In this document: positions 1 to 12,245 of the stretch, piece after piece | Layout of the letters: the number at the start of each line of letters is the position of its first letter | Position numbering within the stretch: position 1 is the stretch's first letter | Source: an uncultured Clostridia bacterium | Lineage (GTDB): Bacteria > Bacillota > Clostridia > Oscillospirales > Acutalibacteraceae | Direction: 5' to 3' | NCBI GenBank assembly: GCA_946183365.1 | Contig: CAMHAH010000005.1 | Coordinates: 109,952-173,951, forward strand | Length of the DNA: 64,000 nt | Made by a program: the position numbers and the translations under genes | Notes under the pieces: model-generated | What the model was told of the DNA's origin: nothing | The model's input: only the letters and a program-made list of their open reading frames with translations | Databases searched by the model: none

Positions 1-704
1 ATCTTATGCAGAACCTGCTCGGGCTTGTTAGCCATCTTGGGATCGTTCTTCATCTGCTCGACCATGATGTTCTTCTCATGCTCGATGACCTCAGCGGGAA
101 CGTCAGCCTCCTTGAGGTAAGGAGTGTTGAGAGCTGCTATCTGCATAGCGATATCCTTACCGTAAGCAACGAACTCAGCATTCTTGGTGTCGATATCGGT
201 ATCGAAGTTGACCAGAACACCGATCTTGCCGCCTGCGTGAACATAAGCTACACAAGCGCCGTCAACCTTCTCGAAGCGACGGATCTGGATATTCTCGCCG
301 ATAGTCAGGACCTTCTCCTGTAAGAGCTCGGCAACTGTCATATCGGAGCCTGCAGCCTTAGTAGCGAGGAGAGCCTCAACATCAGCGGGGGTCTCAGCCA
401 TAACGGTCTGAGCACAGGTGTTTACAAATGCCTGGAAATCAGCGTTCTTAGCTACGAAGTCTGTCTCAGCGTTGACCTCGATAACTACGCCGGCAGTGTT
501 ATCGTCATTGGTGATAGCCAGAGCGATACCCTCAGCCGCGATACGGTCAGCTTTCTTGGCCTGCTTAGCCAGACCCTGCTTTCTTAATACGTCAATAGCG
601 GCTTCCATATCGCCGTTAGCTTCGGTAAGAGCCTTTTTGCAGTCCATCATACCGCAGCCGGTCTTCTCGCGAAGCGCCTTTACATCCTGAGCTGTAAATG
701 CCAT
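1..704 (-). CDS. tsf: Translation elongation factor Ts (C-terminus runs off the left edge of the window)
   Basis: Reverse-strand translation MAFTAQDVKALREKTGCGMMDCKKALTEANGDMEAAIDVLRKQGL..., the classic EF-Ts N-terminus; lies directly downstream of rpsB. Confidence 0.95.
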   Translation of the reverse strand, partial: MAFTAQDVKALREKTGCGMMDCKKALTEANGDMEAAIDVLRKQGLAKQAKKADRIAAEGIALAITNDDNTAGVVIEVNAETDFVAKNADFQAFVNTCAQTVMAETPADVEALLATKAAGSDMTVAELLQEKVLTIGENIQIRRFEKVDGACVAYVHAGGKIGVLVNFDTDIDTKNAEFVAYGKDIAMQIAALNTPYLKEADVPAEVIEHEKNIMVEQMKNDPKMANKPEQVLHK

Positions 705-746
705 ATATACCATTCCTTTCGATTAATAATACTATTTATTAAAGGA

Positions 747-1484
747 TTACTCCTCTACGATATCCTCAGCCTCTTCGGGCTCTGCCGCAGCGGCGCCCAT
801 CTGACCTTCCTTACCCTCAATGATAGCATTAGCCATAGCGCCGGAGATAAGCTTAACGGCACGGATAGCGTCGTCGTTACCGGGGATAACATAGTCAACG
901 TCATCGGGATCGCAGTTTGTATCAACGATAGCTACGATCGGGATACCGAGTTTCTTAGCCTCTGATACGGCGATCTTCTCTTTTCTGGGGTCTACGATGA
1001 ACAGAGCGCCGGGCATCTCGGTCATGTCCTTGATACCGCCGAGGAACTTCTCAAGCTTCTCGATCTCGAGGTTGAGCTTGATAACTTCCTTCTTGGGCAG
1101 AAGATCGAATGTGCCGTCCTCTTCCATTGTACGGAGCTGCTTTAAGCGAGCGATCCTGCGGCGGATGGTTGTGAAGTTGGTCAGCATACCGCCGAGCCAT
1201 CTTGCGTTTACATAGTAAGCGCCGGCGCGGGTAGCCTCGTCCTTAACGCTCTCCATAGCCTGCTTCTTAGTGCCGACAAAAAGAACGCTCTTGCCTTCCA
1301 TAGAGATCTCTCTTACGAAATTGTACGCTTCCTCGAGCTTGACAACGGTCTTCTGCAGGTCGATGATGTAGATACCGTTACGCTCTGTGAAGATGTAGGG
1401 AGCCATCTTAGGGTTCCATCTTCTTGTCTGGTGGCCGAAGTGTACGCCTGCCTCCAGAAGCTGTTTCATAGAAACTACTGCCAT
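747..1484 (-). CDS. rpsB: 30S ribosomal protein S2
   Basis: [46 protein letters not shown]. Confidence 0.98.
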   Translation of the reverse strand: MAVVSMKQLLEAGVHFGHQTRRWNPKMAPYIFTERNGIYIIDLQKTVVKLEEAYNFVREISMEGKSVLFVGTKKQAMESVKDEATRAGAYYVNARWLGGMLTNFTTIRRRIARLKQLRTMEEDGTFDLLPKKEVIKLNLEIEKLEKFLGGIKDMTEMPGALFIVDPRKEKIAVSEAKKLGIPIVAIVDTNCDPDDVDYVIPGNDDAIRAVKLISGAMANAIIEGKEGQMGAAAAEPEEAEDIVEE

Positions 1485-1511
1485 GATTTTCCTCCTTAGG
1501 TTAAAAACCTC

Positions 1512-1585
1512 CGTTGCGGTCGTGTATTTTGACAGGAAAATCAGCGGTCATAAGCCGCAGACACCCAACTGTCAAACCGTCAACG
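1512..1585 (-). promoter_or_regulatory. Candidate structured 5' leader of rpsB (three nested stems)
   Basis: Nested inverted repeats CGTTGCGG(1512-1519)/CCGTCAACG(1577-1585, one bulge), TTTGACAG(1528-1535)/CTGTCAAA(1569-1576), GCGG(1544-1547)/CCGC(1555-1558), just upstream of the rpsB start. Confidence 0.5.
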
Positions 1586-1690
1586 TGCGTAATGCCTAAA
1601 TATTTTATCACAAATAAAAAAAGAAATCAAGCATTTTTATAAGGAAAACACTTGATTTCTCAATATTTTTTTAATTAATTAGCAGGCTTA

Positions 1691-2542
1691 TCAGAAATCG
1701 AAGAATCTGACATAACCGTAAGAGCATACATAATCCTGAGCCTCGTGCCAAGCGCTTGTGCAGTAGTTGCTCGCGTAGAACACGCGGATAGAATGCTGTA
1801 CAGCGGAACCGCCCTGGTCAAAGATATAGTTAACAACTTCTTTAGCGGTAGATGACGGTGTGATAGATGTTGAACCGTAATAACCGTTCTGCTTGAAGAG
1901 CTGCTGCATACTGCTGTAGCTGCCGTTAACATAAGTGTCTCTGATACACTGAGCGACAAGAGCCATACCTGTATAGCCCATGCTGCCTGCCTCACCCATA
2001 AGCATACGCTCTACCTGATCTCTGTCACTTGCAGAGAGAGATACGCTGTAGCCTGAATAGTTGGGATCGGGATTGTCGATATCCATCAGATAACCTGCTG
2101 AATAAGACGCCGAAACAGTGTTCTCGGAATAGTCGTCATAATCCTCGTCGGATGTTGAACTGCTGTCGGCTGAGTAATCGACTGAAGCGGAAGAGTTATC
2201 AGCAGAAGCCGTAGCGACTGTCTCACTGCTTGACTGGGGCTGGGTGGTCTCAGACTCGGTAGCCTCTGTCTCACTCTTCTTTGAAGCCTCGACAATAGCG
2301 AGCTGTTCGCTTACGACCGCCTGAGCCTCTTTCTTTGCTTCGTCGATAGTGATGGCCCTCTTGGTAAGAAGCTCATCCTCCGCCGATACTATATTATTAT
2401 CTTGTGTTTTGGTTTCTGTTTTATTGGTATCACTTGCAGCTCCTACAACCGGTGCGAGAATCAGAGTGCCGGTCAAAAGCAAAGCGACGCAAAGACCGAT
2501 GATCGCTATCCGGCGTGAAAACCGAATCGTTTCTGTACTCAT
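1691..2542 (-). CDS. Secreted/membrane-anchored SleB-like cell wall hydrolase with long Ser/Thr/acidic linker
   Basis: N-terminal hydrophobic segment (RRIAIIGLCVALLLTGTLILAPVVGA), low-complexity linker, C-terminal ...RDQVERMLMGEAGSMGYTGMALVAQCIRDTYVNG... typical of Hydrolase_2/SleB; start reassigned to MSTETIRF after a GGAGG. Confidence 0.7.
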   Translation of the reverse strand: MSTETIRFSRRIAIIGLCVALLLTGTLILAPVVGAASDTNKTETKTQDNNIVSAEDELLTKRAITIDEAKKEAQAVVSEQLAIVEASKKSETEATESETTQPQSSSETVATASADNSSASVDYSADSSSTSDEDYDDYSENTVSASYSAGYLMDIDNPDPNYSGYSVSLSASDRDQVERMLMGEAGSMGYTGMALVAQCIRDTYVNGSYSSMQQLFKQNGYYGSTSITPSSTAKEVVNYIFDQGGSAVQHSIRVFYASNYCTSAWHEAQDYVCSYGYVRFFDF

Positions 2543-2783
2543 AATTCTGCCTCCTTTATAATAGTAGTCTATCGGTGATCCGATATGAAATGTCGCAGTA
2601 ATCCTAAGGACTTGCTTCATTTCGTGTCTTATTTAACCATAAAATAACAAGAATTGCAAGTTTGTTACTTTTTAATTATAATTCTTTTAAAGCACCATAA
2701 ACGGCTTTTAATTCTAATTCAGAATATTTCTTTATAAATTATGTACATATTCAACAATAATGAATAGTGCAATTTGCCTTGGT

Positions 2784-3089
2784 TCACAAAAATATTTGGT
2801 GACAAAACGTTACAAATTTATGACGGTTTTTTGCCTTCTTTGGCATTTTTTGCACAGAATTCTCGACTAAAATCGCGTCTTCGCCGATCAATCTGATTTT
2901 TTCCCACGAAATATAAAAATCGTCAGATTTACCAAACAGACCAAACAGCCTCGGTCTGCCGTAAACTATCAGAGCTACGACCTTAGCGCATTTTGTATCG
3001 ACCTCGAGATCGTCCACATAGCCTATCTTGCATCCGTTGTTGGCGTTGATGACTTCCTTTTTTCTGAGTTCCTGTAACCGGCAGGGCAT
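2784..3089 (-). CDS. YlmC/YmxH family (PRC-barrel) sporulation-associated protein
   Basis: MPCRLQELRKKEVINANNGCKIGYVDDLEVDTKCAKVVALIVYGRPRLFGLFG...; start moved inward from the ORF-track start. Confidence 0.8.
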   Translation of the reverse strand: MPCRLQELRKKEVINANNGCKIGYVDDLEVDTKCAKVVALIVYGRPRLFGLFGKSDDFYISWEKIRLIGEDAILVENSVQKMPKKAKNRHKFVTFCHQIFL

Positions 3090-3187
3090 ATCGATCACCT
3101 CCCCGTTACTATGGTATTCATTATAACAAAAAAATATACACCCACATGAAGTGGGTGTAAACAAAGTGTTAACAGTAAGATCGTCGA

Positions 3188-3835
3188 TCAATACCCGTGA
3201 GCCTGGGCGAGCATCATATCCTTTACCTTCATCAGTCGGGTCTGGGTCGAGCGCTCGTTCTCATCGAGTTTTCGCGTGATGTAGCGAATCTGCTCCTGTG
3301 TCTCGGGGATCATAACGTGCTCGAGAGCGTTTACGCGGCGGCGGGTCTTTTCGATCTCGTCCGCCATGAGCTGACAGCTCTTCTCTATCTCAGCGAGCCT
3401 GATAAGATCCGGCAGAATGTCCGAAAGGGACTTTACAGCGCCGTCAAGGTCAGAGGATGTGAACGCGAAGCCGTAGGAATAGATATCGTTCGGATCGGGA
3501 GTACGGGTATCGGTATCGAAAACAGGGATATCGACACTCATGACGTTGCGATATGAGGTGGTGACATATATCTCCTGCTTCGGAGCCAAGAGCGCAGCCT
3601 TTAAGGTCTCGTCGCTCATAGAAGCCTTTGCCAGTACGAAATTGGCGTTAGCCTGACGTATCTGCTCCTCTACCTTCATTCTGAGAGAACGGTTTTCTCT
3701 GACCATCTCAAGAAATCGGCGCATCAGCTCGTCGCGCTTATCCTTGAGCAGCTTATGCCCGCGTGTTGCTGTATTCATTTTTTTCTTGAGCCGGGTGAGC
3801 TCCATTCTGGTCGGATTGACCTGTTTTACAGCCAT
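3188..3835 (-). CDS. ntpD: V-type ATP synthase subunit D (operon 1)
   Basis: MAVKQVNPTRMELTRLKKKMNTATRGHKLLKDKRDELMRRF...RRVNALEHVMIPETQEQIRYI. Confidence 0.95.
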   Translation of the reverse strand: MAVKQVNPTRMELTRLKKKMNTATRGHKLLKDKRDELMRRFLEMVRENRSLRMKVEEQIRQANANFVLAKASMSDETLKAALLAPKQEIYVTTSYRNVMSVDIPVFDTDTRTPDPNDIYSYGFAFTSSDLDGAVKSLSDILPDLIRLAEIEKSCQLMADEIEKTRRRVNALEHVMIPETQEQIRYITRKLDENERSTQTRLMKVKDMMLAQAHGY

Positions 3836-3850
3836 TGTATCACCTTTTCA

Positions 3851-3938
3851 GTTAGGAGTTAGGAATTAGGAATTAGGAGTTGTGGGCGGACTCCGTCCGC
3901 ACCTGATTCCTATATAATCTAAAACGCGACAGCGTTTT
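3851..3938. repeat. Intergenic structured repeat, copy 1 (between subunits B and D)
   Basis: gttaggagttaggaattaggaattaggagttg followed by GCGGAC-tcc-GTCCGC hairpin and AAAACGC-gaca-GCGTTTT hairpin; related block at 7121-7170. Confidence 0.6.
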
Positions 3939-3948
3939 CCTTAACTAC

Positions 3949-5328
3949 TCACTTTTTATCATAATACATATCGAGATATTTATCGTCGATACGCTTGAGC
4001 TCTGAGCGCGGAAGGATACGCAGAAGCTCCCAGCCGAGATCGAGGGTCTCTTCTATAGAGCGGTTCGTTTCATAGCCCTGAGATACATACTCGGTCTCGA
4101 AGCGATCGGCAAACTTAGCGTACAGCTTATCTATGTCGGTAAGAGCGCTCTCGCCGAGGATGACCATGAGCTCCTTTGCGTCCTTACCTCTCGCGTAAGC
4201 GGAGAAGAGCTGGTTCATGGTGTTACTGTGATCAGAGCGGGTCTTGCCCTCGCCAATTCCCTTATCCTTAAGACGGGACAATGACGGCAGAACATCTATC
4301 GGAGGCGCGATATTCTTGCGATAAAGCTCACGGGAGAGGATTATCTGACCCTCGGTGATATAGCCTGTAAGGTCGGGGATCGGGTGAGTTTTATCATCCT
4401 CGGGCATGGTGAGGATCGGGATGAGGGTGATAGAGCCCTTCTTGCCCTTCTGTCTGCCGGCGCGCTCATAAAGAGTAGCAAGGTCGGTGTACATATAGCC
4501 GGGATATCCGCGTCTGCCGGGTACCTCTTTACGCGCGGCTGAGACCTCACGCAGGGCGTCGGCGTAGTTGGTAATATCTGTCATTATTACCAGAACGTGC
4601 ATATCTGCTTCAAAAGCGAGATACTCGGCTGCTGTCAGAGCCATACGGGGTGTGGAGATTCGCTCGATAGCCGGGTCGTTCGCGAGGTTCACGAACATAA
4701 CTGTACGGTCGATAGCGCCTGTCTCTTTAAAGCTCTCTATAAAGTAGTTGGACTCTTCAAACGTGATGCCCATAGCGGCGAACACAACGGCGAACTGCTC
4801 ATCTGTGCCGCGAACCTTAGCCTGACGGGCTATCTGAGCCGCAAGCTGAGCGTGAGGCAGACCGGAAGCGGAGAATATCGGGAGCTTCTGACCTCTTACG
4901 AGGGTATTTAGACCGTCGATAGCAGAAACACCTGTCTGGATGAACTCCTGGGGATAGTTCCTTGCGTATGGGTTCATGGGCAGACCGTTGATATCCATGC
5001 GCTTAACGGGCAGGATATCGGGACCGCCGTCGATGGGCTTGCCCATACCGTCGAATACTCGTGAGAGCATATCGGTGGATACGCCCAGCTCCATTGACTT
5101 ACCTAAAAAGCGAACCTTGGAGTTTGAGAGATTTATGCCGGCGGCTGAGTCGAAGAGCTGGACGAGAGCGTCCTCGCCGTTGATCTCAAGGACCTTGCAG
5201 CGTCTTACCTCGCCTGAGGAAAGCTCTATCTCGCCAAGGTCATTGTAGCTTACGTCGCTGACGCCTTTGACCAGCATCAAAGGACCCGCTACCTCTTGAA
5301 TAGTCCTGTATTCCTTAGGCATTATCAC
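3949..5328 (-). CDS. ntpB: V-type ATP synthase subunit B (operon 1)
   Basis: [37 protein letters not shown]...[20 protein letters not shown]. Confidence 0.97.
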   Translation of the reverse strand: MIMPKEYRTIQEVAGPLMLVKGVSDVSYNDLGEIELSSGEVRRCKVLEINGEDALVQLFDSAAGINLSNSKVRFLGKSMELGVSTDMLSRVFDGMGKPIDGGPDILPVKRMDINGLPMNPYARNYPQEFIQTGVSAIDGLNTLVRGQKLPIFSASGLPHAQLAAQIARQAKVRGTDEQFAVVFAAMGITFEESNYFIESFKETGAIDRTVMFVNLANDPAIERISTPRMALTAAEYLAFEADMHVLVIMTDITNYADALREVSAARKEVPGRRGYPGYMYTDLATLYERAGRQKGKKGSITLIPILTMPEDDKTHPIPDLTGYITEGQIILSRELYRKNIAPPIDVLPSLSRLKDKGIGEGKTRSDHSNTMNQLFSAYARGKDAKELMVILGESALTDIDKLYAKFADRFETEYVSQGYETNRSIEETLDLGWELLRILPRSELKRIDDKYLDMYYDKK

Positions 5329-7094
5329 TCATCTCCTTTCTTGATGATATTATTTATATCAACATCGAGATTATAAATGATATCGCTGTAAACGGTATCT
5401 ATCTCGTTTTCATCGACATATTTGAACCTGCCTATACGCTCTCGGATAGGCATATCGATGAGTGCGTTCAGCTGAGCTCCCTTATCGAGAGCCTCGGCGC
5501 TCTTATCGAAGAACGCCATGACGAGCTGCATCATATGATACTGCTTGTTGAGCGTGGTATAGGTATCGGTCTCATGGAAGGCGTTCTGATGTAAAAAGTC
5601 CTCACGGATAGAGCGCGCCGCCTCGAGCTTGATACGGTCGATGTCTGAGAGAGCGTCCATACCGACGAGCTTGACTATCTCTTCGAGCTCGCTCTCTTCC
5701 TGCAAGAGTGCCATAACGCGCGCGCGAAGATCCATCCAGTCGGCAGCTACGTTATCCTGATACCACTTAGCCATGGTATCAACATACAATGAGTATGATG
5801 TAAGCCAGTTTACAGCCGGGAAGTGACGTTTATAAGCAAGACCCGCGTCGAGACCCCAGAACACCTTTACGATACGAAGTGTAGCCTGAGATACAGGCTC
5901 TGAGATATCGCCGCCGGGAGGCGATACCGCGCCGATAACGGAGAGCGAACCCTCCTGATCCTCTGAACCGAGGGTGATTACTCGGCCGGCTCTCTCATAG
6001 AACTGAGCGAGACGGGAACCGAGATACGCGGGATATCCCTCTTCACCGGGCATTTCTTCAAGACGACCGGACATCTCTCTGAGAGCCTCAGCCCAACGGG
6101 AGGTCGAATCGGCCATAAGAGCTACGGAGTAACCCATATCGCGGAAATACTCGGCTATAGTGATACCTGTGTATATGGAAGCCTCACGAGCCGCGACGGG
6201 CATATCGGAGGTATTGGCGATAAGAACGGTACGCTCCATAAGACTGTGACCCGTCTTAGGGTCGAGCAGCTCGGGGAACTCGTTAAGAACGTCGGTCATC
6301 TCGTTGCCGCGCTCACCGCAGCCGATATATACTACGATATCAGCCTCAGCCCATTTAGCAAGCTGGTGCTGGACGACGGTCTTGCCTGAACCGAAAGGAC
6401 CGGGAACCGCAGCGACGCCGCCCTTAGCTATCGGGAAGAGCGTATCTATGACGCGCTGACCCGTGATAAGAGGCATATCGGGAGAGAGCTTGCGCTTATA
6501 GGGTCTGCCGATACGGACAGGCCACTTTTGCATCAGGGTGACTTCATGTCTCTCGCCTTTATCATCCTCTACAACGGCAACGGTATCGGTGACCTTATAG
6601 CCGCCGCTTGAGATCTCTTTGATAATACCGCTTACCTTAGCGGGTACCATTATCTTATGAAGGACGATTGCAGTCTCCTGAACGGTACCGATGACATCGC
6701 CGCCCTCTACCCTTTCGCCGACCTTGGCTGCAGCGTCGAACTGCCAAACCTTATCGCGCTTCAGTGCGGGTACGGAGATACCGCGGCTGAGATTGTTGCC
6801 GCTGACCTTCATGATATCGTCAAGAGGTCTCTGGATACCGTCATATATACTTTCGATAAGTCCCGGACCGAGCTCGACAGAGAGCTGGCTGCCTGTGGAA
6901 ACGACAGGCTCGCCGGGGCCGAGACCCGAGGTCTCTTCGTATACCTGTATAGAGGCGCGGTCGCCGTGCATCTCAATGACCTCGCCGATGAGGTTCATAT
7001 CGGAAACGTGTACAACGTCGAACATATTGCAGTCGCGCATACCCTCGGCGATGACCAGAGGACCGGCTACCTTCTTAATTACACCTGTACTCAT
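5325..7094 (-). CDS. ntpA: V-type ATP synthase subunit A (operon 1)
   Basis: P-loop [21 protein letters not shown]-like [28 protein letters not shown]. Confidence 0.97.
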   Translation of the reverse strand: MSTGVIKKVAGPLVIAEGMRDCNMFDVVHVSDMNLIGEVIEMHGDRASIQVYEETSGLGPGEPVVSTGSQLSVELGPGLIESIYDGIQRPLDDIMKVSGNNLSRGISVPALKRDKVWQFDAAAKVGERVEGGDVIGTVQETAIVLHKIMVPAKVSGIIKEISSGGYKVTDTVAVVEDDKGERHEVTLMQKWPVRIGRPYKRKLSPDMPLITGQRVIDTLFPIAKGGVAAVPGPFGSGKTVVQHQLAKWAEADIVVYIGCGERGNEMTDVLNEFPELLDPKTGHSLMERTVLIANTSDMPVAAREASIYTGITIAEYFRDMGYSVALMADSTSRWAEALREMSGRLEEMPGEEGYPAYLGSRLAQFYERAGRVITLGSEDQEGSLSVIGAVSPPGGDISEPVSQATLRIVKVFWGLDAGLAYKRHFPAVNWLTSYSLYVDTMAKWYQDNVAADWMDLRARVMALLQEESELEEIVKLVGMDALSDIDRIKLEAARSIREDFLHQNAFHETDTYTTLNKQYHMMQLVMAFFDKSAEALDKGAQLNALIDMPIRERIGRFKYVDENEIDTVYSDIIYNLDVDINNIIKKGDE

Positions 7095-7120
7095 AATGTA
7101 TCATTCCTTTTTAATAGTCA

Positions 7121-7170
7121 GAAGTTAGGAGTTAGAATTAGGAGTTGACGGCGGGCGCTGTCCGCACCCG
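7121..7170. repeat. Intergenic structured repeat, copy 2 (between subunits F and A)
   Basis: gaagttaggagttagaattaggagttgacg followed by GCGGGC-gct-GTCCGC hairpin; matches copy 1 with the stem retained via a G.U pair. Confidence 0.55.
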
Positions 7171-7228
7171 ATCCCAATGTGTGAACCGTTAAGCAACTAA
7201 CAGTATCTAATTCAAAACTCTTTACTTA

Positions 7229-7549
7229 TCATTCGTTGAATATATCGCTGCCGACGGCCTTTTCGACAGACTTTCTGACGGCTGACATACCCTCGCCCGT
7301 ATTGCCCGACACGCCCGGTATCAGTATTATGGCGGGAGAAGGCTCGCTGCGGTACTTCTCGATCTCTTTATCGAGCTCAGCAGCTGCCGCCTCGGTTATA
7401 TAAATAATGCTGTAGTTACGGCTCTGACAAAGCTTTTTGAACACCGCTGTGTTATCGGCTCCAAGCTCATAAAAATATGTATCAAGACCGAGTGCCGCGA
7501 AGCCGTAGATACTCTCTCTGTCGCCGAATACCGCTATTCTCTCAGACAT
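7229..7549 (-). CDS. ntpG: V-type ATP synthase subunit F (operon 1)
   Basis: MSERIAVFGDRESIYGFAALGLDTYF...IIYITEAAAAELDKEIEKYR. Confidence 0.9.
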   Translation of the reverse strand: MSERIAVFGDRESIYGFAALGLDTYFYELGADNTAVFKKLCQSRNYSIIYITEAAAAELDKEIEKYRSEPSPAIILIPGVSGNTGEGMSAVRKSVEKAVGSDIFNE

Positions 7550-8507
7550 ACATATCCCTCAGTCTTTCTTTTATCGTTTCTTCAGACAGTCCGTTGAGCT
7601 TTGCGGACAGTATCATTCTGACAGCCTTGATTTCATTTTGGCGCGCGATTATATAAGCGACTATCGGACCGATAGTAAAGGGCTCCCATTTCTGAGGCTT
7701 CATCACGGCGGTGAGATAATCGTCGCACCACTTCTCAAAGGCTGACATGGATGTATTTATAGCGTCAACCGCGGAGCGGTACTCTGTAAGACTGATATAT
7801 GACAGCACCGCGTCATAGCCCTCATAGGCGGCAGCCGAAAGCTTATCCTTATCAAGAGTATCGCACTCGGCTATCGCTCTGCGGATAAACTCGGGCTTTT
7901 TGCCTGTTTTGGCGCAGCGAACAGCCGTCTTGATATCAGCGCAGACGACAAACAGCTCGCAATACAGGCGGATGATCTCGTTATCGCTTTGCTTGCCGAG
8001 AGTGTAGACGCGATCCATGCACGCTTTATCTATGATGATATCGCAGAGCTGACCGTCAGAGGTCTGAAGCAGAGCTGTCATCGCCTCTTGAGCGACGTCC
8101 ATTAAAAACTCGGGGAGGTCTTTATAGGAGCGGTTCTTGACGCACTCATAGACCGTCTCGGGATCACACACCGCATTGTATATGAACAGACCGTCGGGCT
8201 TAATGTCGCGCGTGATACACTTGACAGCGACCTTGAGATTGTGAAAATCGTTGGGAACTCTGAGGAACTCGAGATCAGAGCGTTCTGAAACACACTCGTC
8301 TACAAAAGCCCAAAGCTTCTCTTCCTCAGCGGACAGAAGCTGTTCCGCCGATAGATCGGAGTTATCTCCCCAGCCCTTATCTCTGAGCAGCCGCATGACA
8401 GCTTCGGTATCCTTAGAGGATAACAGGGCGTCTATATCTGAGTCTGACAGAAGCTGTGTCTCTTTGAAGCGGATACGCGCTACAGCATATGTATAATCCT
8501 GCTGCAT
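7542..8507 (-). CDS. ntpC: V-type ATP synthase subunit C (operon 1)
   Basis: YAVARIRFKETQLLSDSDIDALLSSKDTEAVMRLLRDKGWG; position in operon. Confidence 0.92.
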   Translation of the reverse strand: MQQDYTYAVARIRFKETQLLSDSDIDALLSSKDTEAVMRLLRDKGWGDNSDLSAEQLLSAEEEKLWAFVDECVSERSDLEFLRVPNDFHNLKVAVKCITRDIKPDGLFIYNAVCDPETVYECVKNRSYKDLPEFLMDVAQEAMTALLQTSDGQLCDIIIDKACMDRVYTLGKQSDNEIIRLYCELFVVCADIKTAVRCAKTGKKPEFIRRAIAECDTLDKDKLSAAAYEGYDAVLSYISLTEYRSAVDAINTSMSAFEKWCDDYLTAVMKPQKWEPFTIGPIVAYIIARQNEIKAVRMILSAKLNGLSEETIKERLRDMYV

Positions 8508-8521
8508 AGTAACCCTCCTTA

Positions 8522-9112
8522 TCAGAACAGAAGCCTGCCGGCTCTGTCGGAGAGGTTCTCAGCCTCACCCGCGAAAATGGCGTCAAAGGAGCAGTTCTGT
8601 TCTATGCCGCCGTACTTCAAGATAAAACCCGCTTCGATATCGGCAGTCTCGTCGGACAAGGTCAGCTGACCCTTTGAGCTCTTATTCAGCCTGTCGATAT
8701 AGCCCTGAGGAAGTCTCTCAATATCCTTTTTACCGAAAACGATAACACCGTCCTCGGGTTGCGAGTACTTCTCAACCATCTTATCGATCAGGTCAAAATA
8801 CTCGTCCTCGGGAAGGTTCTTGGCGTTTAACAAGCCCTCTGAGAGCATCTCGGAGATTATTTTCTGCTTAGTATACAGCATGACCCGCTTCTCTTCGAGG
8901 TCGGCAGCGGAGTCGCCGCGCTTCTTGATATCGGCTACCTTTGAGGCAGTCTTATCCTTGCCGTCGGCTATGATCTGCTGAGCCTTAGCCTCAGCCTCAG
9001 AGATTATCTTATCTGCTTTTTGCTGAGCCGCCCCGATCACAGAGGCGCATATCTTATCAGTATCAGACTGTATCTGTTCAATTATCTTATCAATACCTGA
9101 CATAACACTCAC
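8522..9112 (-). CDS. ntpE: V-type ATP synthase subunit E (operon 1)
   Basis: GIDKIIEQIQSDTDKICASVIGAAQQKADKIISEAEAKAQQII coiled coil; operon position. Confidence 0.9.
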   Translation of the reverse strand: MSVMSGIDKIIEQIQSDTDKICASVIGAAQQKADKIISEAEAKAQQIIADGKDKTASKVADIKKRGDSAADLEEKRVMLYTKQKIISEMLSEGLLNAKNLPEDEYFDLIDKMVEKYSQPEDGVIVFGKKDIERLPQGYIDRLNKSSKGQLTLSDETADIEAGFILKYGGIEQNCSFDAIFAGEAENLSDRAGRLLF

Positions 9113-9115
9113 CGA

Positions 9116-11627
<2,512 letters not shown>

Positions 11628-11646
11628 AATGCTCCTCCTTACTGCT

Positions 11647-11958
11647 TTATACTAATGTTTCTGTGATAAGTTTATTGATTACGTTCTGCTTGAGCTTGAG
11701 TGTCTTCTCGCTAAGGGCTTCGGCGTTTTTCTTCGCCTCTTCTCCCCTTTCTCTGACGACGGCATCAGCGCGGGAGCGCGCCTCTTCGCAGGCTGATCTT
11801 TCAAACTCCTCAGCCTCAGCTTTTGCCGAACTGATGATCTCATCGGCGCGGCGCTTAGCGTCGGCTACAAGCTCAACCGCCTTTTGCTCAGCCTGAGATT
11901 GCATCTCGCTCGATTTTAGCTCAGCCTCTCTCACTCTATCTATTGTGGAAACAGCCAT
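11647..11958 (-). CDS. ntpF: V-type ATPase peripheral-stalk G/H-like coiled-coil subunit (operon 1, first gene)
   Basis: MAVSTIDRVREAELKSSEMQSQAEQKAVELVADAKRRADEIISSAKAEAEEFE; precedes subunit I as ntpF does in E. hirae. Confidence 0.8.
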   Translation of the reverse strand: MAVSTIDRVREAELKSSEMQSQAEQKAVELVADAKRRADEIISSAKAEAEEFERSACEEARSRADAVVRERGEEAKKNAEALSEKTLKLKQNVINKLITETLV

Positions 11959-11989
11959 AAATTCACCACCATATAGTGTATTCCTTAAT

Positions 11990-12018
11990 ATAATAACCTC
12001 AAAGCATTGGTAAGTCAA
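11990..12018 (-). promoter_or_regulatory. SigA-type promoter of V-ATPase operon 1
   Basis: Reverse strand TTGACT-17 nt-TATTAT, about 30 nt upstream of the first gene. Confidence 0.7.
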
Positions 12019-12171
12019 ATGTTTTTTGTATTATTCGGTACAAAAATACCGATTTGTAAAAAAACTATTCTACATTTTATTTCTAATTCAGAATTATTTA
12101 TACATCATAACCTTTTGAGTTCTCATTTTTAGCCCTATATCTGAGATTATTACAATAATAAGCATATCCGC

Positions 12172-12207
12172 TTTGACACTATATTCCCGGGATCTGTGCG
12201 ATAATAT
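12172..12207 (+). promoter_or_regulatory. Candidate long-spaced spoIIGA promoter with overlapping 0A-box-like TTTGACA
   Basis: TTTGACA 12172-12178; -10-like GATAAT/TAATAT at 12200-12207; spacing 21-23 nt instead of 17. Confidence 0.45.
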
Positions 12208-12245
12208 ACGCGTACAAGTCAATTGTTTTTCACAGGGGTCTTTGT

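Noticed and set aside
2543-2620. Longer ORF-track starts for several genes (SleB-like, subunit K, BaiN-like, spoIIIAF, dockerin protein)
   Set aside because: Family-typical N-termini and RBS positions support the inner starts; extensions overlap upstream genes or read non-coding sequence
3840-7200. Transposase or insertion sequence in V-ATPase operon 1 gaps
   Set aside because: The gaps are about 110-135 bp and contain no coding capacity; only short repeats are present
11959-12060. Possible Na+-responsive riboswitch before V-ATPase operon 1
   Set aside because: The best promoter (TTGACT-17-TATTAT) leaves only about 25-30 nt of leader, too short for a riboswitch
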